Shown here piece by piece: positions 1 to 5,172 of a stretch of 5,172 bases of DNA. The DNA is from Pseudomonadota bacterium. GTDB lineage: Bacteria; Myxococcota_A; Polyangia; Polyangiales; Ga0077539. The translations under genes and the position numbers were made by a program. The number at the start of each line of letters is the position of its first letter. The first letter of the stretch is position 1. Location of the stretch: NCBI GenBank assembly GCA_023428035.1, contig JAEYZO010000913.1, forward strand, positions 1 to 5,172. The letters run 5' to 3'. The notes beneath the pieces were generated by a model that was given only the letters and a program-made list of their open reading frames with translations, had not been told where the DNA came from and made no database searches.

Positions 1-1157
1 CCGTGGGCGACGTGGTCGACGGGGTCGACGGGGTCGACGTGGGCGACGGGGGCGAGGGGGTCGACGTGGGCGACGTGGTCGACGTGGTCGACGGGGGCGA
101 CGTGGTCGACGTGGTCGACGTGGTCGACGTGGTCGACGCGGTGGTCGCGGACGTGACGTGCCCGGCGGGGCAGTCGAACTGCGGCGGGGTGTGCCAAGTA
201 ACAGGCGAGACGTGCAGCTCCCCGGGTACGGGCGGCTGCGCGCAGACGGGGACCTTGGTGTGCTCGGGGACGAGGAGGGCGTGCAGCGCAACGCCGCGCA
301 CGTCGGGGACGTGTACGACGCCAGTCGGCGGTGAGTGCAACGAGAGCGCGGACTGCGCCTGCCCGCCGGGGCGCGCGGACTGCGGCGGGACTTGCGTGGA
401 TCGGTCAACGGATGCGGCCAACTGCGGAGCGTGTGGGAATCGGTGTACAGCGAGCCAACGGTGCGCGTCGGGGGCGTGCGTACAACTCATGTGCCCTTCG
501 GAAATGGCGCTCATACCCGCGGGATCCTTCGACATGGGCGCGATGGATCTCCCAGACTCGTCGCCTGTTCACCGTGTAACGTTGTCGGCCTTCTGCATGG
601 ATGTCACCGAGGTCACGGTGGCGGCGTATCGGATGTGCATGTCGACAGGGTGCACGTCACCCGGCACTGGCGGATTCTGCAACTGGAACGTCTCAGGAAG
701 GGACAACCATCCGATCAACTGCGTCGATTGGAACCAGGCACGGGCCTACTGCCAATGGCGAGGCGGGGATCTTCCGACAGAGGCACAGTGGGAGTACGCC
801 GCACGAGGCACCGACGGTCGAACCTACCCGTGGGGCAACACGGCACCGAGCAACCAGTTGTGCTGGAGGGGGGAGCTGTCCTGTGCGGTGCGCACCTCCC
901 CGTCCGGCGTCTCGCCCTTCGGCCTTCAGGATATGGCTGGGAACGTTTGGGAGTGGGTGCGAGATTGGCGTGGATCCTATACTGATACAGCAAGCACAGA
1001 TCCGACGGGGCCGCCTTCCGGTGATGACCACGTCGGCCGAGGTGGGAGTTGGGACGACACCGATGCTGTAAGGGTGCGTGCGGCGTTCCGTTACTCATTC
1101 TCGCCTTCGTATCGTGGTGGCTTCCTGGGCTTCCGCTGCGCGCGCGGGCCGAGTTGA
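1..1157 (+). CDS. Cys-rich STIG1-like / FGE-sulfatase-domain protein, 5' partial
   Basis: The gene is open to the left edge (reading frame begins at base 3), so its start and any signal peptide lie outside; the GTG at base 3 is a repeat codon and not a credible start. Numbering from base 3, residues 1-45 are fifteen [V/G][V/G][D/E] triplets. Residues 53-162 are Cys-rich, including CPAGQSNCGGVC and CPPGRADCGGTC followed by NCGACGNRC, the pattern common in myxobacterial exported proteins (STIG1-like). Residues 164-381 are an FGE-sulfatase (SUMF1/EgtB-like) domain: ALIPAGSFDMG, LPTEAQWEYAARG (W263), GNVWEW (313-318), RGGSW (346-350) and GFRCAR near the end. In true formylglycine-generating enzymes the segment after GGS carries two catalytic cysteines (SFLCHxxYC); here it reads SWDDTDAVRVRAA, so formylglycine synthesis is unlikely and a structural or binding role is more probable. 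It is likely a lipoprotein or surface protein (inference). Confidence 0.9.
   Translation, partial: VGDVVDGVDGVDVGDGGEGVDVGDVVDVVDGGDVVDVVDVVDVVDAVVADVTCPAGQSNCGGVCQVTGETCSSPGTGGCAQTGTLVCSGTRRACSATPRTSGTCTTPVGGECNESADCACPPGRADCGGTCVDRSTDAANCGACGNRCTASQRCASGACVQLMCPSEMALIPAGSFDMGAMDLPDSSPVHRVTLSAFCMDVTEVTVAAYRMCMSTGCTSPGTGGFCNWNVSGRDNHPINCVDWNQARAYCQWRGGDLPTEAQWEYAARGTDGRTYPWGNTAPSNQLCWRGELSCAVRTSPSGVSPFGLQDMAGNVWEWVRDWRGSYTDTASTDPTGPPSGDDHVGRGGSWDDTDAVRVRAAFRYSFSPSYRGGFLGFRCARGPS
3..137 (+). repeat. 9-bp tandem repeat array, 15 units, coding for V/G-V/G-D
   Basis: Fifteen in-register 9-bp units of the form GKG GKC GAC (K = G or T) fill bases 3-137 and probably continue past the left edge. The only common change is T/G at the second codon position, so each unit encodes Val or Gly, Val or Gly, then Asp (one Glu). 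The palindrome GTCGAC occurs ten times, and the last four units are identical. It encodes an acidic low-complexity linker between the unseen N-terminus and the Cys-rich part. Copy number is expected to vary by slippage (inference). Confidence 0.93.
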
Positions 1158-1199
1158 GTTCGCGCACCCCGCAGCGTCGGTGCTCGTACCGCACCCAGC

Positions 1200-1219
1200 C
1201 GCGGGACATCCGTCCCGCG
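1200..1219 (+). other. Short hairpin after the FGE-like gene, possible terminator
   Basis: A perfect 8-bp inverted repeat, CGCGGGAC and GTCCCGCG, is separated by a 4-base loop (ATCC), 42 bases after the stop of the FGE-like gene. No T-run follows, so it is not a classical intrinsic terminator; it could stall polymerase or protect a 3' end. A competing hairpin, GCGT with ACGC around TCGGG, follows at 1217-1229. The rest of the 1158-1283 gap shows no convincing promoter. Confidence 0.4.
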
Positions 1220-1283
1220 TTCGGGACGCCGCTGCATCGGAGGACGACCGTCGCCGAGCGCGCCCTGAGGTAACGTCCCCTCC

Positions 1284-2207
1284 ATGCGCGCGGTGTTCGC
1301 GGACCTGAAGACGGACTTCGTGTTCAAGAAGGTGTTCGGCGCCGAGGAGCACAAAGACATCCTCATCGCGCTCTTGAACGCCCTGCTGAACCTCTCGGGC
1401 GAGCGCGCGATTACCGGGGTGACCTTTCTTCGCGAGGAGGAGCGGCCGAGGGTCGACGCGCTGAAATTCTCGGTGGTCGACGTGAAGTGCCGCGACGGGC
1501 GCGGCGTGGTCTTCGTCGTCGAGATGCAGGTGCTCAACGTCGCGGGCTTCGAGAAGCGCGTCGTCTACAACGCCTCCACGACCTACGTCGGCCAGCTCGC
1601 GGGGGGCGACGACTACCCCAAGCTCAACGACGTGATCGCCGTCTCGATCTGCGACTTCGAGCTGTGGCCCGACACCCCGAGTTCGCCGTCGGTGCCGCTG
1701 GTGAGTCACTGGCGCATGCAGGAGCAGCGCGGCGGTCGCCTGGGCCTCTCGCAGGTGCAGTACGTCTTCGTGGAGCTCCCGAAGTACCCGCTGGACCGCG
1801 CGCCGACGAGCGCGGTGGAGGAGTGGGCCTACGTCTTTCGCCTCGGGTCGAAGCTCGACGCGGTTCCGCCGACGCTGCACGAGGTCGCCACACGCAAGGC
1901 GCTGGAGGCGTCGCGCGCCGCGGCCTTCACTGCGGCCGAGTGGGAGGCCTACGACCGCGCCAAGGTCGCCGAGCAGGACGCGCGCGGGGCGTTGCAATTG
2001 GCGGAGTCGCGGGGCGTCGAGAGGGAACGCGCCGAGGGTGAGCTCAAGATGTTGCGACGACAGTGCGAGCGGAGACTCCGACGCGCGCTGACCGAGGCAG
2101 AGGGGACGGCGCTCCGCGAGCGTGTGGAGCGCGAAGGGAGCGAGGCGGTGAGCGACGCGGTGACGGACATGGAGCCCGACGCGCTCGCGGCGTGGCTCGC
2201 GGTCTGA
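1284..2207 (+). CDS. Rpn family recombination-promoting nuclease / putative transposase (PD-(D/E)XK)
   Basis: This 307-residue protein is close to the usual length of the Rpn/PDDEXK_2 family (Pfam PF12784, TIGR01784). Evidence: the N-terminal hallmark LKTDFVFKKVFG (residues 8-19); LLNALLNLSGERAI (30-43); and the nuclease core VDVKCRDGRGVVFVVEMQ (65-82), with Asp66, Glu80 and Gln82 matching the D...ExQ motif. YVGQLAGGDDYPKLNDVIAV (about 104-123) matches the conserved 'Y..QL..G..Y..L..VI.I' stretch. The tail (about 215-300) is charged and helical and ends in DALAAWLAV. Characterised Rpn proteins are DNA endonucleases that raise recombination; some relatives act in phage defence. The ATG at 1284 is preferred because the family begins a few residues before the D-x-KTDF motif; GAGG lies at 1267-1270, a rather long 13 bases upstream. 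No disruption is visible, so it may be functional. Confidence 0.92.
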   Translation: MRAVFADLKTDFVFKKVFGAEEHKDILIALLNALLNLSGERAITGVTFLREEERPRVDALKFSVVDVKCRDGRGVVFVVEMQVLNVAGFEKRVVYNASTTYVGQLAGGDDYPKLNDVIAVSICDFELWPDTPSSPSVPLVSHWRMQEQRGGRLGLSQVQYVFVELPKYPLDRAPTSAVEEWAYVFRLGSKLDAVPPTLHEVATRKALEASRAAAFTAAEWEAYDRAKVAEQDARGALQLAESRGVERERAEGELKMLRRQCERRLRRALTEAEGTALRERVEREGSEAVSDAVTDMEPDALAAWLAV

Positions 2208-2222
2208 GCGATGTATCGCGCT

Positions 2223-2246
2223 GCGCGGTGGGGGATCGAACCGCGC
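2223..2246 (+). other. Inverted repeat downstream of the Rpn gene
   Basis: GCGCGGT (2223-2229) and ACCGCGC (2240-2246) form a perfect 7-bp stem around a 10-base loop, 15 bases after the Rpn stop. It can form an RNA hairpin at the 3' end of the Rpn transcript. No T-tract follows. Confidence 0.35.
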
Positions 2247-2250
2247 CCCC

Positions 2251-2268
2251 GCGGCGCCGGCGCGCCGC
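2251..2268 (+). other. GC-rich hairpin, possible 3' end of the Rpn transcript
   Basis: GCGGCGC (2251-2257) and GCGCCGC (2262-2268) form a perfect 7-bp all-GC stem with a 4-base loop, directly after the 2223-2246 inverted repeat. Two stems in tandem just after a stop suggest transcript termination or protection, but with no T-run the assignment is weak, and GC-rich DNA produces such stems by chance. Confidence 0.35.
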
Positions 2269-2350
2269 GCTGCGGTGATCCACCACGGCCCTCCTTGGGT
2301 CAGCCCGCGCTTGTCGTGAGCGTCTCGTCGCGTGAGTCTTCGCTGGCTCG

Positions 2351-2355
2351 AGAGG
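2351..2355 (+). promoter_or_regulatory. Shine-Dalgarno-like AGAGG before ATG 2361
   Basis: AGAGG sits five bases upstream of the ATG at 2361, a standard spacing. It favours 2361 over the in-frame ATG at 2211, whose extra 50 residues are Arg/Pro-rich and look untranslated. It suggests that the small Rpn-tail ORF may still be translated. Confidence 0.45.
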
Positions 2356-2360
2356 TGTGC

Positions 2361-2614
2361 ATGGACTCGCAGAAGATCCCCGTCAGCCCCGCCCTCCGAC
2401 GCCTCTTCGAAGAGTTCAAGTCCATGGACGGCGAGCGGCACGAGGCGCGCGGCGAGGCGAAGATGCCCCTCAAGGTCCTCGCTGCGAGAGGGCTCTCCGT
2501 CGATGAAGACGCGCGCGCGCTCGCATCCTCGGATGCACGGACACCGCGGTGCTCGACCGTTGGGCGGAGCGCGCTGTGAACGCGACCTCGATCGAGCAGG
2601 TGTTCGACGAGTGA
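2361..2614 (+). pseudogene. Frameshifted Rpn-type C-terminal fragment
   Basis: From the ATG at 2361 the reading SPALRRLFEEFKSMD then LKVLAARGLSVDEDARA runs to the dinucleotide run at 2511-2520, after which that frame becomes meaningless and stops at 2577-2579. Removing one GC unit continues it as RILGCTDTAVLDRWAERAV, then NATSIEQVFDE, and a stop at 2612-2614. As I recall the family, this matches the C-terminal tail of many Rpn-like 'transposase' proteins (VLAARG...ARIL.C.D...LDRW..RAV.ATS..EVF). The repaired product would be 83 residues with no nuclease core. It differs from the tail of the intact Rpn protein just upstream, so it is from another subfamily and not a simple duplicate. Alternatives: a sequencing slip in a real small gene, or a phase-variable one. 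Confidence 0.72.
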
Positions 2615-2620
2615 TCTGTC
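2567..2620 (+). repeat. Direct repeat copy 1 (Rpn 3' end)
   Basis: This 54-base segment matches 3789-3842 at 50 positions. It encodes ERAVNATSIEQVFDE plus the stop and six bases beyond. Differences from copy 2 are CGC/CGT and GCT/GCC (both silent), GAG/AAG (Glu to Lys) and T/G after the stop. Similarity fades on both sides. Confidence 0.9.
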
Positions 2621-2630
2621 GCGCGTGATG

Positions 2631-2656
2631 CGCTGGGGGCCATCGATCCGCCAGCG
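2631..2656. other. Imperfect hairpin between convergent genes
   Basis: CGCTGG (2631-2636) and CCAGCG (2651-2656) form a 6-bp stem around a 14-base loop in the 50-base gap between the Rpn remnant stop (+) and the SEC-C stop (-). It could serve as a terminator in both directions, but it is short, has no T-run and could be chance. Confidence 0.25.
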
Positions 2657-2664
2657 GGAGCCTG

Positions 2665-3555
2665 TCACCCGCAACACTTCTTGTACTTCTTGCCGCTGCC
2701 GCACGGGCAGGGGTCGTTGCGCCCGACCTTCGTAGCGGCCCTCTGTGGCGGACGCGACACCGTCGGAGGGGCAGGCGCGGGCGCGAGCCTCGTGACAGGC
2801 GCCTTCTCTCGCTCCCGTCGTCGCCACTCGGCGCCGGACCGCTCCCTCTCGCGGACGATCTCCAGCGTTCCCCCGGGAGCGAAGTGCCGCATCGGATCGC
2901 GCTCGAAGGTGTCCCACTGCCAGCCGGTCCCCGCGACGAGCCTCTCGGGCACGCCGTCGAACTCGCCCTCGAGCAACCCCCGGTCGATGGCGTCACGCAT
3001 CGCCTCGATCGCTTCGGGCTCCGCCATGTCTTCAAGGATCCAGCCGAGGTCGAAGGCCAGCGCGGGGTCCACCTCGGGGTCACGGAGAACCCCGAGGATC
3101 TGGTCCATCACCTCCGCGCGAAGCGCAGGGTGGTCGCAGGCGAGGAGGTACATCGCGCGCGCCGCCGTGAAGCGCCCGATGCAGAGCGCCGTCGCGTCGT
3201 GCAGCAGGGCGGCGAGGTCCTGCAGGATCGAGGGGCCGAAGCGCGCGAGCAGCGGCGGGACGTCCTGGTGGGAGTACTCCTCCAGGTCGCGGGTGCGCGT
3301 CGTCTCGAGGAGCGCCGGGAGAGCCCGAGGGTCCGCAATCGCCCCGAGGAGGAGCAGCGCGTGGATGGGGAACATGTCTTCCGGCGTGCGACGGATCTCC
3401 CAGGCCGCGGGGTCGCGGAGCACCGCGCAGAGCGGCTCGACGACCGCGGGGCCGCGGCGAACGAACTCTTCGGCCAGGTCGAGCGGGGTGCCGGTTCCGG
3501 CGGCGCGAAGGTCAGCGACGAGCTCGTCGGTCGTGCGAGGGGTCCAGAGGCTCAT
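2665..3555 (-). CDS. HEAT-like repeat protein with C-terminal SEC-C zinc motif
   Basis: This 296-residue protein is predicted cytoplasmic, with no signal peptide or membrane segment. Residues about 10-190 are Leu/Ala-rich paired helices of HEAT/PBS-lyase-like type (for example AVLRDPAAWEIRR, LLLLGAIADPRALPALLETT, QILGVLRDPEVDPALAFDLG). A charged segment (EIVRERERSGAEWRRREREK) and a Pro/Ala-rich linker (about 250-276) lead to the SEC-C motif GRNDPCPCGSGKKYKKCCG; the zinc ligands are Cys283, Cys285, Cys294 and Cys295. In SecA the motif binds zinc and contacts SecB and ribosomes; as a stand-alone tail it occurs in many uncharacterised proteins and probably acts as a binding module. The helical part suggests protein-protein contact; the partner is unknown. 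The ATG at 3553-3555 overlaps the stop of an upstream minus-strand reading frame (ATGA), consistent with translational coupling. The ribosome site is weak. It lies between two Rpn 3'-end repeats. Confidence 0.88.
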   Translation of the reverse strand: MSLWTPRTTDELVADLRAAGTGTPLDLAEEFVRRGPAVVEPLCAVLRDPAAWEIRRTPEDMFPIHALLLLGAIADPRALPALLETTRTRDLEEYSHQDVPPLLARFGPSILQDLAALLHDATALCIGRFTAARAMYLLACDHPALRAEVMDQILGVLRDPEVDPALAFDLGWILEDMAEPEAIEAMRDAIDRGLLEGEFDGVPERLVAGTGWQWDTFERDPMRHFAPGGTLEIVRERERSGAEWRRREREKAPVTRLAPAPAPPTVSRPPQRAATKVGRNDPCPCGSGKKYKKCCG

Positions 3556-3797
3556 GGTTCTCGGTCACGTCCCGTGAAAAGTCCCAGATCTTTGGCGGGC
3601 GCAGCGTCCGTCGAACGGTACCGCAGCACGAAGGTGAAGGTGAAGGTGAAGGCTCCATCCACCCGCGATCGGTCTCCTGGGATGGTCGGCGCGACCGCCG
3701 CGAGCACCTGCCCGACTGTGGCGATGACGGCCGAGTCGTCCTTCGACCCGTTGGCGGCACAGCGAAAGAACTCGTAGCTCGTGCGCGTGAGCGTGCC
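3552..3797 (-). pseudogene. 3' remnant of an unrecognised minus-strand gene
   Basis: Reading the minus strand from about 3797 to the stop at 3554-3552 gives GTLTRTSYEFFRCAANGSKD, then DSAVIATVGQVLAAVAPTIP, then GDRSRVDGAFTFTFTFVLRY and a short tail. I do not recognise the family. Third positions are mostly G or C between about 3597 and 3790 (roughly 85% by eye), clearly better than the plus frame in the same register (roughly two thirds). There is no usable start: ATG, GTG and TTG are absent upstream in this frame near the segment, and the first GTG (3705-3707) leaves only 51 residues. Upstream it runs into the direct repeat, where the coding signal falls away, so the 5' part seems lost. Its stop overlaps the SEC-C ATG by four bases, so the two were probably once an operon. 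The last 15 or so codons are less coding-like. Confidence 0.5.
3631..3652 (+). repeat. AAGGTG hexanucleotide repeat (3.7 copies)
   Basis: Three complete AAGGTG units and a partial fourth. On the minus strand, in the remnant frame, it encodes alternating Phe-Thr (FTFTFTF), a beta-strand pattern; in other frames it gives Lys-Val or Ser-Pro. Confidence 0.85.
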
Positions 3798-3836
3798 GTG
3801 AACGCGACCTCGATCAAGCAGGTGTTCGACGAGTGA
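3786..3836 (+). pseudogene. Very short Rpn 3'-end remnant
   Basis: The plus strand reads RERAVNATSIKQVFDE and then TGA (3834-3836), nearly the same as the last residues of the remnant ending at 2614 (ERAVNATSIEQVFDE). Upstream of about 3786 the similarity is lost and the frame no longer resembles an Rpn protein, so only about 16 codons survive. The silent codon differences suggest it came from a different Rpn gene copy or is an old duplication. It may mark a recombination boundary. Confidence 0.65.
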
Positions 3837-3842
3837 TCGGTC
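3789..3842 (+). repeat. Direct repeat copy 2 (Rpn 3' end)
   Basis: This is the partner of 2567-2620, offset by 1222 bases, same orientation, 50 of 54 bases identical; the 45-base core 3798-3842 matches at 43 positions. It ends 25 bases before the stop codon of the minus-strand gene that ends at 3868. Confidence 0.9.
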
Positions 3843-3867
3843 AGGCCAGGCGCTCGCCCCGTACCCT

Positions 3868-5172
3868 TCACCGCTCGGGCAGTGACACCAGCTCGCAGCG
3901 GAGGTGCACCGCGTCGAGGCCCGCGCCCACCTCGTCGTCGCTCGCCAGCACCGCCACCACGCCGTCGTCGGCCGGCACCAGCGCGGGGGCCGCGATCACC
4001 CTCCCTCGCGTCGGGATGACGTCCCTCCGCGGGAAGGGCGTTCCCGCGGGCGGGATGTACGTGAGGTACGCGTGCGTCGCGCCTCCCACGTCGTCGACGT
4101 TGAGCGCGAGGTCGTAGAGCTCGCCGTGGGTGCCCTCGGTGAGCGCGTGGCCCACCGGGGCGCCCTCGAAGGGCTGGGTGGTCCACACGCGCGGGGCCTC
4201 GGGCTGGAGAGTGTTTCCGTTCGGCGTGAGCGCCGCGAGCGCGAGCCCCCGCGACTCGGCCCACTGCGTCACCACCAGGCGACGTCCCTGAACGGACACC
4301 GCCGTGAGGTCGGGGCCCAGGCCCAATCGCGCGGGCTCTCCGACGGGCTCCAGGGTGTCGCTCAGGCGCACCAGCACCTGCTCGCGGGCCTGCTCCCCCG
4401 ACGTGGTCGTTCCGCGCACCGGGCGCTCCAACAAGGCTGAGGGAGAAGTCCCTTCGAGAGACGGGAGCAATCGCATCGCGCCGCCGACGCGCGGGCCCCA
4501 CTGGAGGTTCTCTCCCGAGAGGCGTCCGTTGCCATCAAAGCGGAGCGCGACCACGATCCCGTCGTCGGTGCCCGCGAGGGCGATGGCGCCGTGAGCGTCT
4601 CCCGCGTCGCGCGCGACCGCGGTGAGCCACGCGAAGCCACCGCGACCGTCGCGGGTGGGCGAGGGCGAAGCCGCCACGCGGGTCGGCGCGGGCACGGCTC
4701 CCGACGAAGGGACCACCGTGGCGTAGAGGTCTCCGGCGACGCGCTGGAGGATGAGCGCGCCCGCGTCGACGCTCACGCCCACCGCGAGCCCAGGCGGAGC
4801 GTCGGTCACGGCGGCGGGGTCGGGGACGAACACGGCCTCGCCCACGCGCGAGAGGTCGCGTCCCACGCGGAGCACGGTGATCCCTGGGGCCGCGCCGAGT
4901 CCGCGGGAGGCCATCACGAAGGCGACGCCGTCGCGCGGAGTGCGGAGCGGCACGGCCACGGCGCGGTCGACGGCGCTGCGGGTGGGGTGCGGCGCGCTCA
5001 CGAGACGACGCACCTCGGTGGCGACGCAGAGGGGCTCGCGCCGCTGCGCCGCCGCGAGCGAGGGGAGGGCGAGGAGGGCGATGGCGAGGAGGGCGAGGAA
5101 CGGAGTAGGGCGTCCGTAGCGTCTCTGGCTGGGGTTGGCCGCTGCCGCGGCTGCACCCCAGGCTGACGTAAG
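3868..5172 (-). CDS. Secreted protein of unknown function, 5' partial
   Basis: The frame is open from the right edge to the stop at 3870-3868, giving 434 visible residues. The first GTG in frame (5013-5011) is not the real start: upstream and in frame lies a signal-peptide-like stretch, RRYGRPTPF followed by LALLAIALLALPSLAAA (about 5122-5050), with likely signal peptidase cleavage after AAA and before QRREPLC. No ATG, GTG or TTG lies between there and the edge, so the start is outside the window. The mature part has repeated short beta-type blocks (GITVLRVGRDL, GALILQRVAGDLYATVVPS, HGAIALAGTDDGIVVALRFD, LVVTQWAESRGLALAALTP, VVAVLASDDEVG), which suggests a beta-propeller fold (inference). Only two cysteines are seen in the mature part, one at each end (PLCVATE and LRCELVS), possibly a disulfide closing the structure. 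No catalytic motif is recognised. Periplasmic or extracellular location is likely. Confidence 0.82.
   Translation of the reverse strand, partial: LTSAWGAAAAAANPSQRRYGRPTPFLALLAIALLALPSLAAAQRREPLCVATEVRRLVSAPHPTRSAVDRAVAVPLRTPRDGVAFVMASRGLGAAPGITVLRVGRDLSRVGEAVFVPDPAAVTDAPPGLAVGVSVDAGALILQRVAGDLYATVVPSSGAVPAPTRVAASPSPTRDGRGGFAWLTAVARDAGDAHGAIALAGTDDGIVVALRFDGNGRLSGENLQWGPRVGGAMRLLPSLEGTSPSALLERPVRGTTTSGEQAREQVLVRLSDTLEPVGEPARLGLGPDLTAVSVQGRRLVVTQWAESRGLALAALTPNGNTLQPEAPRVWTTQPFEGAPVGHALTEGTHGELYDLALNVDDVGGATHAYLTYIPPAGTPFPRRDVIPTRGRVIAAPALVPADDGVVAVLASDDEVGAGLDAVHLRCELVSLPER

Noticed and set aside
2223..2260. tRNA-like T-arm on the minus strand (GGTTCGATCCCCC)
   Set aside because: The flanking bases do not form a proper 5-bp T stem, and no D arm, anticodon arm, acceptor pairing or CCA end could be found.
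2211..2360. N-terminal extension of the small Rpn-tail ORF from ATG 2211
   Set aside because: The 50 extra residues are Arg/Pro-rich and pass through two GC hairpins, and a good Shine-Dalgarno sequence precedes the later ATG at 2361.
1095..3083. A 662-residue minus-strand open reading frame
   Set aside because: It is Arg-rich and low in complexity, and it runs antisense across the well-supported Rpn gene and into the SEC-C gene in another frame. Long chance ORFs are expected at this GC content.
2884..3777. A 297-residue plus-strand ORF
   Set aside because: It is antisense to the SEC-C gene, rich in Arg/Glu/Val repeats, has no recognisable domain, and is contradicted by the clear SEC-C and HEAT signals on the other strand.
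2567..3842. The direct repeats as the ends of a conventional transposon or a CRISPR-like array
   Set aside because: There are only two copies, in direct orientation, with coding-type differences and no terminal inverted repeats. No transposase or integrase lies between them and there is no short spacer periodicity.
3512..4501. A 329-residue minus-strand ORF
   Set aside because: It overlaps the right-hand secreted-protein gene in another frame and is dominated by Arg/Gly/Ala/Pro, a typical frame shadow.

Overview
The window is very GC-rich, with G or C at most third codon positions. It carries a secreted-type protein that joins a low-complexity Val/Gly-Asp linker, Cys-rich STIG1-like motifs and an FGE-sulfatase-like domain. 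It also carries Rpn/PD-(D/E)XK 'transposase' genes and remnants. Together these suggest a large-genome myxobacterium-type organism (Myxococcota, perhaps Polyangia). This is an inference from style and not a taxonomic proof. No rRNA, tRNA, CRISPR array or complete insertion sequence is visible.

Layout, left to right. Bases 1-1157 (+) hold the 3' part of a gene for a probable exported protein: fifteen 9-bp repeats, then Cys-rich motifs, then an FGE-like domain without the catalytic cysteine pair. Bases 1158-1283 are intergenic and contain a short hairpin. Bases 1284-2207 (+) encode an intact Rpn-family PD-(D/E)XK nuclease/transposase-like protein. Bases 2208-2664 contain two GC hairpins and a decayed C-terminal piece of a different Rpn-type gene (about 2361-2614), broken at a GC dinucleotide run. 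Bases 2665-3555 (-) encode a HEAT-like helical-repeat protein with a C-terminal SEC-C zinc motif. Bases 3552-3797 (-) appear to be the surviving 3' end of an unrecognised gene, whose stop overlaps the SEC-C start as ATGA. Bases 3786-3836 (+) are a second, very short Rpn 3'-end remnant. Bases 3868-5172 (-) encode a secreted protein of unknown function whose signal-peptide region is visible but whose start lies beyond the right edge.

The most interesting structure is a pair of about 54-bp direct repeats (2567-2620 and 3789-3842, 50 of 54 identical). Both read on the + strand as the last residues of an Rpn-type protein plus its stop codon. They flank the minus-strand SEC-C gene and the truncated gene next to it. 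In the second copy the minus-strand reading changes from poor to strongly coding-like third-position composition at the repeat edge, which suggests a recombination junction. The region looks like an accessory island where Rpn-type genes have inserted, recombined and decayed. I see no convincing new defence or metabolic system; the SEC-C/Rpn-scar arrangement is the best candidate for a second look.
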